Made by a program: the position numbers and the translations under genes
Origin: Valencia hispanica
Taxonomy: Eukaryota; Chordata; Actinopteri; Cyprinodontiformes; Valenciidae
DNA length: 64,000 nucleotides
Assembly (NCBI GenBank): GCA_963556495.2
Contig: OY747721.1
Coordinates: 29,756,349-29,820,348 of the forward strand
Reading direction: 5' to 3'
Notes under the pieces: model-generated
Databases searched by the model: none
What the model saw: only the letters and a program-made list of their open reading frames with translations
Told to the model about the DNA's origin: nothing
Shown: one piece after another, positions 32,213-43,871 of the stretch
Layout of the letters: every line of letters starts with the position of its first letter
Position numbering within the stretch: the first letter of the stretch is position 1

Positions 32213-32349
32213 GGGACATATCCTTAAATAGGACACTTTTTAACTGATTGAAATGTTTGTATAAATGTATTGAAATGACTTCTTGTTAAGCCTTGAGATG
32301 ACATCTGTTGTGAATTGGCGCTATATAAATAAACTGAATTGAATTGAAT
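32213..32349 (+). mobile_element. LINE-2 3' tail, TTGAA type, plus strand
   Basis: CCTTGAGATGACATCTGTTG and GAATTGGCGCTATATAAATAAACTGAATTGAATTGAA form the 3' end of a fish LINE-2 subfamily with a TTGAA repeat tail. Homologous copies lie inverted at 34.76-34.89 kb and 61.77-61.85 kb. The homology to the 34.8-kb copy starts near 32,223, so this is a short 5'-truncated insertion. Confidence 0.75.
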
Positions 32350-33973
32350 CACATATCCTCATAGGAGGAGCCAGTGGAGAACAATAAAACCAAAATGCTC
32401 TATATACACTAAGGAAAAGTGGAAAATAACGGGAACCAGAGGAGCTAATCAGAGAGAGGTAGGAACAGCTGAGGGAGAGCGCAGGCAGAGAAGAATTAGG
32501 TGATGGAAAATAGAATAGTGTAAATAAACATATACAGGAACAGAGTGAACCTAATTACTGGGGAAAAAAAGAAAACCACTGTGAAAGCACATAATCTAGA
32601 GCAGAAAATTGCAAAACAGATGAAAAATAGAACGAACACAAAGGAATAGGCTGAAATGGCATGATCTAAGAAGGTGCATAAATATTGAATGATCCTAACA
32701 GAAAAAAGAACCACTTAAGGATCATGACAGCACATGTGTTCCTCAGTGTTTGACAGTTTAATCTGTATTCTCAGCCATGGCTATGGGCCTGACTGTGCAA
32801 AGAACACAAAAACATGAAGACAGTATCTTTTTTTTATTTCCGTGACAATAAAGATTAGCAGGGTTGAAACAAAGCATGCTTCCACTGGGTAAGGAGATGT
32901 TTGAACACCAGCGAATGTCATTGCTACGTTGTGGCATGTTTTCTGGGGGTTTTTTTGTTTTGTTTTTTGCCATTCTTATTTTTTTCTACAGATGGGGGAC
33001 ATGGGTTAGAACACCTGGGCTAATGATTAACCATAAATGTGTTTCTTAGTGTCTCAGCTTCTTTCTTGTGGCCAAGCTCAGTATCAGCATATAGTATCAG
33101 GGATCCGGTTCATTATCTGGTTCAGGCCTCCATTTTTGTTGCCCAGAAATGTTAAATATCCTTCCTACTTGTGTTTCATCTCCTTCCCTACATTAAAGGA
33201 ACATTTGAAAGCAGCTATGCATTTCCTGTGGCCCCACTCTGCAGCTTCTGAAGTGCAAGGTTCAAACATCTGTGTTGATATTGATCTTTTTTTGGAGACT
33301 CTTAAGTAAATACCAGTCACACTGTAGTCAATTTTGGGAGAATTCACAGGCTCTTTCACTGACATATTTAGATTTGCTTATATAGAAAAGCACCAATTGT
33401 CTCTAGAGCTAGGTAAATAATGCCTATTAGCAATAGCCTATTAGGAAAATTCTGAGTTATTCTAAAGCTGCTTTTCTGATAATGGTAACTGCAAGAAAAA
33501 ATAGGTGCTAATGAAATGCAATTATTGGATACCGGGCTTAAAGTGGGTGGGTTGCAGTGAATCCAGTACATATACAGTATAGGCAATTTGGCAAACAACT
33601 TTTAGCATTGTGTTTGGTAATGTACAAGATGACCTACAATTCAAATGTGATTTTTAGAAGTAAAGGTTATTAAGTTAGAAATGAAAACATGTGAAACTCA
33701 GTCAAGCTAATTAATCTGATTCATTTAGCAACAATTTAATTCAGTAAAGGGCAGTTTATACAAAAAAACATATAAATTGTAACTTTTTATATCATTTTTG
33801 TTCAAAACAATGGCAAATTAAGTTATAGGAAATACATTACACTGGGTCTTGACCCCTCTCCTCTTTAACATATTTGCAGAGGCAGTTCATTTTAACAACT
33901 TAAAAAACAGTAAAGTGCTTCAAGAAGTGGTAAACTGAATATTATGAAACAAATACAAATAAATACAAAATTG
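32350..33973. other. Unannotated stretch, possible LTR relic
   Basis: No gene was recognised. On the minus strand a block starting TGTCATGATCC near 32,730 resembles the start of the gypsy-like LTRs in this window, but its other end was not found. Confidence 0.3.
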
Positions 33974-34213
33974 CTAAACTGAAGCTTCCAGTGCAATGAT
34001 CAGAGCTGAAGCATTGCTATTGCTAATGTTTACTTTCCTGCTTGCAAGATGATGTGTTATTACTCTGGATGCATCATCATCAAAAAAGCGAACCATTACA
34101 TTCAGTATTTTTTCCATGTTTTGGGTGATTGCTTCATCAACATTCAGAGAAAACATACATTCTTTGAGCTGATGAGACATACGTTTCTTGAACTCCAGTG
34201 CTATGCCTTATGT
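33974..34213 (-). pseudogene. hAT-type transposase, downstream part
   Basis: This minus-strand piece contains CMFSLNVDEAITQNMEKILNVMVRFFDDDASRVITHHLASR, which resembles the start of the catalytic region of hAT transposases (aspartate in the NVDEA block). It is the continuation of the piece at 35,418-36,102. The two are separated by a later 1,188-bp hAT insertion and its 8-bp duplication. Across the insertion the frame is preserved, with one stop codon at 34,208-34,210. The protein ends at 33,974, well short of a full transposase of about 600 residues, so the gene is also 3'-truncated. Confidence 0.65.
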
Positions 34214-35417
34214 GTTCATATTAGGGTTGCCAACTCCCAGCAAATAAAATAAGGAACCACCCCCCACCTGCATGATGCTTAATCGACGTAATTGACTTGA
34301 ATTTAATGTACGTGTAAAACAAATGCAGAAATCAATTATTTTTCTACAATAATTAAATGGATTCAACATCTTTCTTCAACAGAATCGCAGACTGTATAGA
34401 TGGTACCTTCCCAAAGGAAAAAGTACTATAGCTTACTAGGGTATATATATTAGACTCAATAATATTTACTATATAAGATAATGGATTTCTATACATTTAA
34501 CAGATGACCACTTTAGTTGTAAGATTCAGATATTTTTTTTATTAAAAGCTAGACATTTTAAATGAGAATAAAAAAGAAAAGTATGTAATTTTTCCCCCCT
34601 TGCAAAACTTTGCTAGAGCCGCCCCTGCACATTTACCAGCTGTCAGCTACACGAATGGATCCCGGTGTTATTTGTCTCTCAGAAACTGTTCATAACTAAC
34701 CGTCCCGTAAAAAACGGAACCGTGCCGTATTCAGAGAACATATGATGCGTTCAGTATTGAGAATTCAGAATTCAGTTTATTTATATAGCACCAATTCACA
34801 ACAGATGTCATCTCAAGGCACTTAACAAGAAGTCATTTCAATACATTTATACAAACATTGCAAGCAGTTAAAAAAGTTTCTTATTTAAGGAATCTCTGCA
34901 GATTGCCTCAGTCATCGCAGCGCCCCTTATAGTAACAGACAGCTGGTTTTGAGGTGAAAAGGAACGCGGTTTGTCCCGTACTTCAGCTACAATTAAAAAA
35001 AGACTGGAGTTATTCTGTGTCTTTAGGCTGCACAGCTGCCTTTTCTTCTCTCATTTTCTCCCCTCCCTCTCCTGTTGCTCCTTCAATCATGAAACTGATC
35101 AATGATCAGCTGATTGGCTTTTCTGTCGGAAGTCCCGTCTCTCTCTCTCGCTCTCGTTAGTTTATCGCCCACTTTGCGCAGAAAGAGGAAACCATCGGAT
35201 GTTGGGCTAAACAGCAGCACGTTTAATAACCTGTTAGAACTGATTTAATGTGACTTTCTAGTATCAGCTGATGTTTGCTGGAGCCACAGCCGTAAAAAAG
35301 CTGCATGTCACGATATCAGTTTGGATATGTGGTGAGCTGGAAACATGAAGAGTAAACCAGGAGATGTTCTTACTGAATCATCAGAGCTGAACAGGTGATG
35401 GCAACCCCAGTTCATAT
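34214..35417. mobile_element. hAT element inserted in an hAT transposase gene, 8-bp TSD
   Basis: The element at 34,222-35,409 starts TAGGGTTGCCAAC and ends GATGGCAACCCCA, imperfect inverted repeats. It is flanked on both sides by GTTCATAT (34,214-34,221 and 35,410-35,417), a perfect 8-bp duplication. It interrupts a transposase reading frame, so it is younger than that gene. It has no transposase of its own and contains a LINE-2 tail at 34,756-34,893. Confidence 0.85.
34756..34893 (-). mobile_element. LINE-2 3' tail inside the hAT element
   Basis: The minus strand reads CCTTAAATAAGAAACTTTTTTAACTG ... CCTTGAGATGACATCTGTTGTGAATTGGTGCTATATAAATAAACTGAATTC, collinear with the plus-strand copy at 32,223-32,349. 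Because it lies inside the hAT element, it either inserted after the hAT or travelled with it. Confidence 0.75.
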
Positions 35418-36102
35418 AACTGGCAGGCTGATTGGAAACGGACAGTTTTGTTAAAGCATTTTTATCAACTGCTACTTTTTTACACATATCTACGAGCGGT
35501 TGAGCGATCGTCAATGATAAATGGTGTTCTGTAATGAACGAGCACACAAGTATTTTCAAGTCACGAACACTATGGGTCATCGGGGCCGCTGCGTCCGCTG
35601 TGGCTCTTGCTCCCGGCAAACGGCTTCTGTGTTGGAGCGCGCGGACACCTGCGTTATGCCCGGCGTCTCGTCCGTGACGGTGAAGAGCTTTTTTTTCCCA
35701 GCTAGTTGCATAAACTAGCTTCTTGGAGCACAACACACAAAAGCAGGTACCAGGCTCCCTTAGCTTCTGGCACCAGCTCCCAAACGGCTTGCCATCTCCG
35801 CCCTTTTCCTCTACCCATGCCCAGCGCCACTTGTTTTTAAGATCCTTGTCAACAACGACGTCTTCCCCTGGCTCCATGAATTTAGCGTCCATTCTTCTGA
35901 TTTCGGGAGAAACAACCGCCGGCTCGCGTGGGATGCTGCATTCAAGAGGGCTGGTTTTTTCGGGGGTTTTTTGTGTGTGTGTTTTTTTTTTTTTCTCTGA
36001 ATCATAGTCAAATGCTAGAGATCCGGCACGGTGCCGGAATATTTTAAGCCCTGTGGATAGAAAACCACTGCAGCTCCATTGCCACTGCCTATTTGAAGCC
36101 AT
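35418..36102 (-). pseudogene. hAT-type transposase, N-terminal part with BED-like finger
   Basis: About 228 residues. After a poorly conserved N-terminus (1-75) comes KWRWAWVEEKGGDGKPFGSW and a BED/TTF-like zinc finger with CVLC, then HRHGRDAGH. A conserved helical segment follows, with DLKILVCSFITEHHLSLTIAQPLVDMCK and KNALTKLSVSNQPASY. This arrangement resembles the N-terminal half of a vertebrate hAT transposase group. The frame runs into the terminal repeat of the inserted hAT element right after PASY, so the apparent 30-residue extension to 35,308 is element DNA. The true start codon is uncertain. Domestication cannot be excluded, but the stop and truncation argue for decay. Confidence 0.65.
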
Positions 36103-36509
36103 CTTCAGATAGAGTTCACTAAAGAGATTGAATGCAGGCTATATAAATGCTAGATTTTGAATAATCCATCCATCGATTTATTTTCTATTGTTAATCTAAA
36201 ATTGTGTTGTAGAGATCACAGGTCCAGGATGTAAATTTAGACAACTTATTCCCCTGTGACACTATTCAGTTCTACAAAACTGTTTAAAAGGCATTCTCAG
36301 GCCAGAAGGGATTTATAGTCCCTCAGCCAAGTTCTGGACCTGTTCCTCCCTGTAGGATGTGCCAGGAAAACCTTTAAGGTGAAGCATTTATGAGATGCAG
36401 TTTAATCTGAAAAGCAGCAACTCACATCCAGAACTTGCCCATGATGACTGAGCTCCTTATTCACTGACTTTAGATGGGTTCACATTCTTCAATTACAAGC
36501 ACCAGAGAC
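36103..36509. other. Unannotated spacer
   Basis: Nothing was recognised. It could include the promoter side of the interrupted hAT transposase gene, whose outer terminal repeat was not found. Confidence 0.35.
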
Positions 36510-37168
36510 TAAGGGTTATTTCACACCTGCAGCATTTGGTTTGATTAAAACGAACTCAAGTACGGTTCGTTTGCTAGTATGGTACAAAAGAGCTGGTGTG
36601 AATGCAGACCAGTGAGATTTGGTCCAGACTAATCGGACCGAGACCCACCTTTTGAGGTGGTCTCGGCTTCCAAACTAACTCTGGTGCGGTTCACTTCAGG
36701 TGTGAATACGAACCAGCCTCGGTTCGGTCCAACTTCCTGATAAAAGCTCTTTTTGTTTTATGTAGGCATCCATAGCGCACTGCGCTTTGCAATGTGGGTA
36801 ACTTGTTAGCATTAAGGTCAACAATGAATCGTGGTCAAACGTGGAGTCGGGAGAAAGTCCAGTGCTTCATTGAGATTTGGTCGATGAACGACGTAAATAT
36901 AATATATTACAACCACCACAACAAGAAGACAAGCCCAATCCATCTACTGTATGTATGCAGAGCTAAGTCTGTTTATTACCGGGAGTTTCACTTTCGCCAA
37001 TTCTTGCTACAGGGCCACCACAAGGGGGATATACAACACGTAAAAGGTTTAGTTCGTTTGTCAAAAGTGCAATGTGAACACGAACCGCACCAGCTCAAAG
37101 TTGCAACAATGTTGCAAAATTGGTCCCCAACCGAGTCCAGCTGACTAACAGGTGTGTAAGCACCATAA
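36510..37168. mobile_element. PIF/Harbinger-like element, second copy
   Basis: The element at 36,513-37,165 starts GGGTTATTTCACACC and ends GGTGTGTAAGCACCA (11 of 15 positions match between the ends), flanked by TAA at 36,510-36,512 and 37,166-37,168. The subterminal TGGTGCGGTTC, CGGACCG-type and AGGTGTGAATACGAAC motifs match the copy at 26.2 kb. It is shorter and more diverged and has no convincing transposase. Confidence 0.6.
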
Positions 37169-38459
37169 ATGTTTTGCTGTGAGAAAGCGTGAGAACATTT
37201 TTGGTCTTGGGCTGGAATCCGTGGTCTTTGGTTGCTTAGAGAACTTTAAAGTAGTATAACTTTACAACCACATCGTCGCTTAATTCAGCACTCTTAATAC
37301 CAAAGATGACCTGCAAAAAATAATCTATGGTAAAAATTCTTTAGTACAGCTGTTTGGTGTGACTGCTGCTGTAACCAAAGTATACATACCACCAATTGTA
37401 ACACAGTTGAAAATTTGTTTTGCACAACACAGGATAATGTATGGTTTTTGTATGTCTCACTTACAATCTTAGTAAGCTCCTTCCAACAAAAGGAATAGGT
37501 ATGTTATAAAAACTGCATTCGAAAGCAAATCATTTCCATTAGTTGTCCTAAAGTTTAAATTAGGCTTTTATGTTTTCTTTCAAACAATCCACTCACATAG
37601 AGCAATGGTCACACCATCCTACTGGAAACACTCACAATAACCATGCTTAACAATGTTTTTTAACTATGGTGGGGCTACTTGGTACCGAGTCATTTTTCTC
37701 CACTTTTTGGTTGTGTATGGCTAATGTTTGAGGTGAAATTCAAATTTCCATAATTTGCCAACTTGGCCTCTTGCTCTTTTTTCTTTTAGCATGTTGAATT
37801 TACAACCTTATCATTTTCCTAATAATGAGCCACTACTGAGAACAGTCTTGAAATTTTAGAGTGTATCTCACAAGGTGCTGTGTTGGAATTCCCTAAGAAA
37901 AACATTACACAAGGCTCATAGGAAATATTAAGTTAAACCCCTGAGCAGTTTTTGATTCCGGGCTGCATTTTTTGGGATTTGTTGCTTTGAGTCAAAACTA
38001 ATCCCACAATATTCAAATATTAATTAACAATGTTGGACTGTTAAACTATTTTTTCCGCAAGCAGTGTACACTGCTCCCTGTGTTTTAGTTATTTTCTTTT
38101 TTTAAATTTGAAATGTACCCTCGAATGAGATAATTCTTGAACTACAACTCTCCCATATTTGTACCTCAAAATACCAATAATTAGGTACTATCCTAATATT
38201 CTTATTATCTGTTTTTATAAGATATTCTTCAGAGGTAACATGAGGAGTTGTTCTGTTGTATAACTCCATGTATGATTGTTTTCTTTGCCCAGCATACCCC
38301 TACTGGGGAACAGTGAAATTTGTTGCAATTAACTCTTTCTTTAAAGTAGAGATTTTACCTCAATGTAAAGAAATGTATCTGGCCAACCACTATGAATTTT
38401 CACAATGAAGGGACTGCTTAAAGCTGTCTCTAAAGTGAGACAATATCAACATGCCTTGT
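37169..38459. other. Unannotated AT-rich stretch
   Basis: No gene or transposon end was recognised. Confidence 0.4.
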
Positions 38460-38750
38460 GGTAGATTAAAATGTTTATGACGCTCGTTCATCTCAGCTCC
38501 CCCTTTGAAGGAGGCCGAGCATCCATATGTAAATATCTTGCTCTTTGCTCCCTCTCCCTGACAGTAAAATTGATTAAAGTTCCGTTCCCGGCTGCTGCTG
38601 AGGGAGTGATCCAGTTCAATGGAATTTCACACGGCAGCAGATGAATGATCTGACTCCCCACTGGAGCTTCACAGCTTTGGCAAATTCATCACACCACTGA
38701 ATATAGATATCCATAAAAAACGGAGGAAAGAGGCAAGGTTACAGTTGCAG
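38460..38750. other. Unique-looking noncoding block, possible conserved element
   Basis: This stretch lacks repeat hallmarks and has balanced composition and no coding frame. It contains GTAAAATTGATTAAAGTTCC and CAGCAGATGAATGATCTGAC. Its high complexity contrasts with the AT-rich flanks. That fits a conserved noncoding regulatory element, but conservation cannot be judged from one genome. Confidence 0.25.
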
Positions 38751-39076
38751 GTACGCTCCATCTTATCAAGGGAAAAGACCTCTGTCTCAATTTTTCTTCA
38801 TCAGTCTAATGCAAATAAAAGACATTCATCAACTGTGTGCAAGCCCTCTGCAGATAACTAACTGCTGCCATAATCATTTCTTCACTAAGCCCACGGTGTC
38901 TGTGGGCTTATATAAGACTTACTGCTGCCGAGCTCGCTGAATTCATTTTGGGGGTTTTTCATACTGTTGAGAAAGATAAGAAATTTCTTTATCATATATT
39001 CAATTTAAGTAAAAGTACAAAAGTACCCATTACAGATCATTTCATTGTCTGTCATTTGTACGCATCCATGCATGCT

Positions 39077-39500
39077 TTAGGGTGCATTCACACCAGCCTT
39101 GTTTAGTCCACTTTAATTAAACTCTAACTTGTTTGCCCAGAAAGTCAGGTTCATATGGGGAGGTGTAAATGCGCAATCAAACTGATGTGGAGCAGAAAAG
39201 CGAACTCTGGTTTGCCTAAAATCTTAGGTCTCAGCTCACTTGAAGTAAACTCTGGAGCGGTTTGAATGCATATGTAAGTGCTAAGGAAGACAGGGCCGCT
39301 CCAAAAGCAGGAAGCTGACAACCCGGATAGCAAAATCTTTCAGGCCTTTTCTGGATTCTTTTGTCATTTGTTTGGTTTGTGTAATATGTTGGCAAATGGA
39401 TGGCAACCCTGAAGAGTTCTGGAATCGGTGGTGGAAGGAGGGGCATTATTTAATGGCTCTCTTCTGGCAAATATGAAACATGCCCGATCCAACGTATTTT
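39077..39500. mobile_element. PIF/Harbinger-like element, third copy, right end missing
   Basis: TTA at 39,077-39,079 is followed by GGGTGCATTCACACCAGCC, then TTTAGTCCACTTTAATTAAACTC and AACTCTGG motifs, matching the architecture of the copy at 26.2 kb. No right terminus was found before the TTAA element at 39,534. The right boundary given is approximate. Confidence 0.5.
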
Positions 39501-39533
39501 TCAGTTATGTTGTGGGAATGATAGTGAAATGTC

Positions 39534-40250
39534 TTAAAGGTGCCCTGCCACACAAAACCGTTTTTACTTGTATTTTTCAAAAATGTGTTAGGTCCATATT
39601 TTTTTGTGTGTTATTTCGTGAATGTGAAAATTAACTGCTACATCCTCTGTCAGCTCCAGCAAATAAAACAAAATAAGGGGAGAAATTAGGCCACTTCGAA
39701 AAGCTCGTCAGCTTGACATGGAAATGATTTGTTACTCATTACTCATTATAAGAAAATGCCTATGTTGTACAGGTTTAATGCGCTCGCTAGCCTAGCAGGT
39801 TTCATTTTAATTTGGACAATGCTAGCACTCGCTGTGAACAGCTGTTGCCAAGCTGTCATGTTATGGAGAAAACCGAAGCAAACAGGGCCGGATTATGTTA
39901 GCAGAAGTCCCTGGGCACAAAATGTTCAAAGGGCCCCCTCGCCTATACCTGAAGAAGCCATTTCTGCTGCGATTCCAGAAGATAGTAAACAAAATTCCTT
40001 TAGCCTACTTGTTGGGCTGGGTGAAGGAATAGCCATGCTCTCATATCCTAGCGATTAGCCAATCAGAGTCAAGCAGCTTAGCTCATTGAATATGAATGAG
40101 AACTGGGGCACATCGAGCTGAGTCTCCCTGCAGGCTTTAATGCTAGAAGCTAGAATGGCTTGAAACAAGGTATTTTTTCCACAAAAATGTTACAGAGTCC
40201 ATGGTAAACTTCAGAAATTACCACAAAAGTAATGAAATAAGCACCTTTAA
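39534..40250. mobile_element. TTAA-flanked MITE (Kolobok- or piggyBac-like)
   Basis: The element at 39,538-40,246 (709 bp) starts AGGTGCCCTGCCACAC and ends AAATAAGCACCT, giving AGGTGC at both ends. It is flanked by TTAA at 39,534-39,537 and 40,247-40,250. Only the outer six bases are inverted repeats. The open frame inside (39,729-40,058) has no transposase motifs. Confidence 0.7.
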
Positions 40251-40499
40251 GTAATTCCTCTCCAGTTTTATCATAAGATATGTATGTAATATATAGCCTC
40301 TTATGAACAAGGTTGTCTTTGACATAACTTAATAAAATTACATGAAGTTACACAATTTAATTTAATGATAAATTCAATTTACTGAAATCATATTTAAAAT
40401 TTATATGAAGGTATGGTCTGACCATAATTAACTTGACATTATAAAATAAAATCTGATACATGTTATTTAATTATTAAAAACGAACTTATAAAAGAAATT

Positions 40500-40930
40500 G
40501 TGATTTACCCTTTGACCTTGCTGCCGCCATTTCAAACGAAGTCGGACAATTCTCATCCTCAGTACCTGAACCGCGCTGAGGTAAAGTCTGTTGCTTAGGA
40601 TGAATTATGCTTTATTTTTTTTGTAATTTCAATAACTATCGTGCAAATAGCCTGTTACTTAATTATATTTTCTGTTGTATATTGTAGGTGGTTTCCAGGT
40701 CAATTTTACAAGTTCCGTGTAAACTGGCATTATATGATATGAGAAACATTAAACTCTCCCGTTTTTGAATAATTGTACCTGATCTTAGTGTCAGCACTTA
40801 CTTTAGCTAGCTGCTAGGTTTAGCATGTTCACCAAGCCAAACCCGTTTCTCTGACTAAACCAAATTTTCCTGTACATTTCCTGACAGAGATTTCACCGGT
40901 GACTATCGAACCAAGTAAAAGTAAGGTAAG
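40500..40930 (+). promoter_or_regulatory. Candidate TATA-less promoter and two 5' exons
   Basis: GCCGCCATTT at 40,523-40,532 is a YY1-type motif common near TATA-less start sites. Downstream, CCGCGCTGAG is followed by GTAAAG (40,581), a possible donor. A second short exon, 40,888-40,925, lies between TTTCCTGACAG and GTAAGTTAA. Together they look like 5' exons. The downstream gene is unknown; the Tnp2-like transposase at 44.5 kb is one possibility. Confidence 0.3.
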
Positions 40931-41339
40931 TTAATTTCTGTTTGTTTTTAACTCTTGTTCTATTTAGCTTTTTTTGCGTAGGTTATGTAAACATCTTTTA
41001 TCTGCTAAGTAGATTTGTTTTCACACCCTAACATTAACGTGACCTCATGAGCACCAGGCAGATTGTCCTGCCAGTTTTAGATTACAGGAATTTGATGTGA
41101 AAATTGCATATGGCGTATGGATAGGCAGTTTATTGGTATTATAATAGCATATGCACATTTTTAGAGTATGGATGTTTGAAGAAATCCGTATAAAAGCCAC
41201 TACTTGTGTGTATTCACACCACATGGCGTGATCAAGATGACACCTGTCGTTCTGTCTGGTGGTCACCGAATGAATGCAAGAGGCAGAGATTTTCCTGCTG
41301 CATTCTGCCTACTAGTGTACATGAGAGATGCGTCAGTCT

Positions 41340-43414
41340 CAGGCCCGGCGCCATGGGCGGGCCTGGGCTGGCCGGGCCTGCCCATTCACGTATCAGGCCC
41401 ACCCATGACAGATTACAATGCCTCATGCAAATGTATTGGCCCAATACAGCCAACAGAGTGTGCGATATGTTACTAATAGGGAGTTTTCGATGCAGTAAAA
41501 GAAGACACTTTGGTACAGTAGTTTGCTAAAATGAGTCCCTTTGATGTTCAAGATGGGTTTTACGCCATCTAATACTTGTTTACAATGTACAAGCAATATA
41601 CCGGACAATTATGTTCATGCGTTTTGGTTCTGTCAAATCTGTTAAGCGATTTTGGCCGGGGTGGGGGCCTCTGCTGCCTGACCAAGAAGGCAGTTTCAAA
41701 AAGGACTTAAAAGATTAGTTTAGTGTTTAAACTCTCTGTTTAAAAGTCGATCTTTATCTTGAAAAGCATTAATGGCAGTCTATATTTTTCATGAATAAAA
41801 AAACGTCAAAGGCGGGCCCACGTGGTTTGCTTTGGCATGTAGCCTACAGCTAACTCACGTGGCGCTGCTAAAAGCCACTCTGGTTCATTTATTAAACACC
41901 AAACAAAGGAAAAACTGTCGGATTGAGTAACTTAGGTTGCAGGATATAAAACGACTTTCCATCGGAAACCTCGAAAATCACTGTTTAAACCTCCAGGCCG
42001 ACCGGCCTGTTTGTACCCAAACAACAAATGAAATCTTACACAAAGTAACAAATCACAGTGAAAATAAACAACCCTTAAATCTTGTTTAAAGTAACCTAAT
42101 CTTGCCTCTGCCCAGGCAGACCTTATTGAACGGTTAAAGTTCTCCAAGTCGCTGCGTGGATGATGGGCGAAGCTAATACATCTTTAGCCGGTTAGCAGCG
42201 GTAGGCCGTATGGCTGTTGTAGCGTAGCAGCCATGGAGCTGGAACGTCGTTGTCCTCTCCGGCTTGCTTAAACAGCGATCAGCTCTACCCTCTTTCACTG
42301 AAAGTACCTTAGTTCGCAGCTTCCAGCACAGTGTTCATCTCAGATAAACTCCGTCGGCGGTGGATGTAATGGCTGTAGTCTGGACTCGGCTCTGCACTGT
42401 CTGGCTGAAAGCCCAAACTGAAGAGAGTGAGAAGGCCGGCGGCAGGGCCTTATATAACCTCTGGTCCTTTTCTTCTCCTGTTGGAGCTAGAATGTGGGTT
42501 AGCGCCACCCACTGGCATGTGTGTGTCGCAACAACCCCTTGACCTGAAGTCAAGGTCACACTTCTTGCTGACACAGTTCCCTATTCTTATGAGCACTTAA
42601 CATTCTTGTGATGACAGAAGAAACAACCTTATGCATGTGATTAAAATCTTCTCCACAACAGTCGGGGAAATTTACGCAATAAAGGAATTTACAAAGGTTT
42701 TTAGCGGCAGAGTTGGATTGAGGAAGACTTGCCGACTAAGTACTTTATTGGAGTACATTAACTGGACGTAAAAGGATTGTTTTTGTTCGAGATGATGGCT
42801 CTGTGGATGTGCACGCGCAGCTCAGAAGGGTGAGTTGGACATTACATTATTTCTCTTTCTGAGTGTATCAGGACAGATCAGCAGCGAGTAGTGTCACTGA
42901 CCAAAGCATCAGAAAAATAAAAGAGAATCGACATGGAAGAAACAGGGCTTGTTGCTGTGTTTTCTGTTGTTATTAACTGGTTTACGAGCGAATCTTATTT
43001 TTACAAAGCCGGTTGTTTGGCGGTGTCTGCTCATTTCCCTCTGAGTCAGCGCGACTTTAGCGACAATGATCTTCTATAAAGGAAGATGGCTCACTCACAT
43101 ACACAAGTAGATAAACAGCAGGTTTGTGACAATGGCTCAACCGCGGTTCGTTTTGTAGAACAAAAACAAACGTTCTGACTAACGATATAGAACAAAGCAA
43201 TCGTTCGGAAAAATTCCAGAGCCAACCTCATTCAGTCCCTTTTTAAATTATGTATAATATGAATATGTACATAGGGCCGTTTTGACCTGGAAATATTTAA
43301 CACACTGCCAATGGGAGGTATAAACGTTAAGGGTTTACATAAAAACTGCCCCCTCCCCCCAAAACAAAAATAAGATGCGGCCTCTCCAGCTAAATTGCCC
43401 TGGCGCCGGGTCTG
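41340..43414. mobile_element. Possible hAT-type element, about 2.1 kb
   Basis: CAGGCCCGGCGCCATGGGC at 41,340 and the complement of CAGACCCGGCGCCAGGGC ending at 43,414 form an imperfect terminal inverted repeat. The interior contains a GC-rich segment (42,100-42,560) but no recognisable transposase. No 8-bp duplication is evident, so the pairing needs confirmation. Confidence 0.4.
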
Positions 43415-43869
43415 GCTCTGGCCAGCCTTCTAAATTTAAGTTTGACATGTTTTTTAGTTAGTTTTGGACTTAAAAAAAAAAAAACTTGAGTTAAAAAAAA
43501 AGTTTGTGTTGTTTGAAAATCGATGTACTACAGCCTTGTTGTACCCTGGAAACTCCAGAGTTCTCACAAGAGCACAATTTGAATTATCTCTGGGAGACAC
43601 TCTGGCAATGAGTAATGATTTGATGCACGTTACTTTTGCCACTTATATTGCGGTTAGCCAATAACAAAGGTTTATCTGATATTGGCGGGCATGAGGCGAG
43701 CTAAACAGATGACAGTCCGGAATCAGTCAGTAAACGTTGGTCGTATTGTATTGTGTATTGTGCAGTCAGATTTTCAAATGCATGCTTGGTGCCACCCCTC
43801 CAGTGCTGGAATCTCCAGGCTAGCCTTCTTGCACAGTAGTCAAAGCAATATGAGCCTGCTATACTTTTA
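43415..43869. other. Unannotated spacer
   Basis: Nothing was recognised beyond A-rich runs near 43,470-43,500. Confidence 0.4.
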
Positions 43870-43871
43870 GG

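Noticed and set aside
35308..35409. C-terminal extension of the hAT transposase frame
   Set aside because: These codons translate the terminal repeat of the inserted hAT element, not the gene.
39729..40058. 109-residue frame inside the TTAA element
   Set aside because: No transposase motif; it occupies a non-autonomous MITE and its composition is unremarkable.
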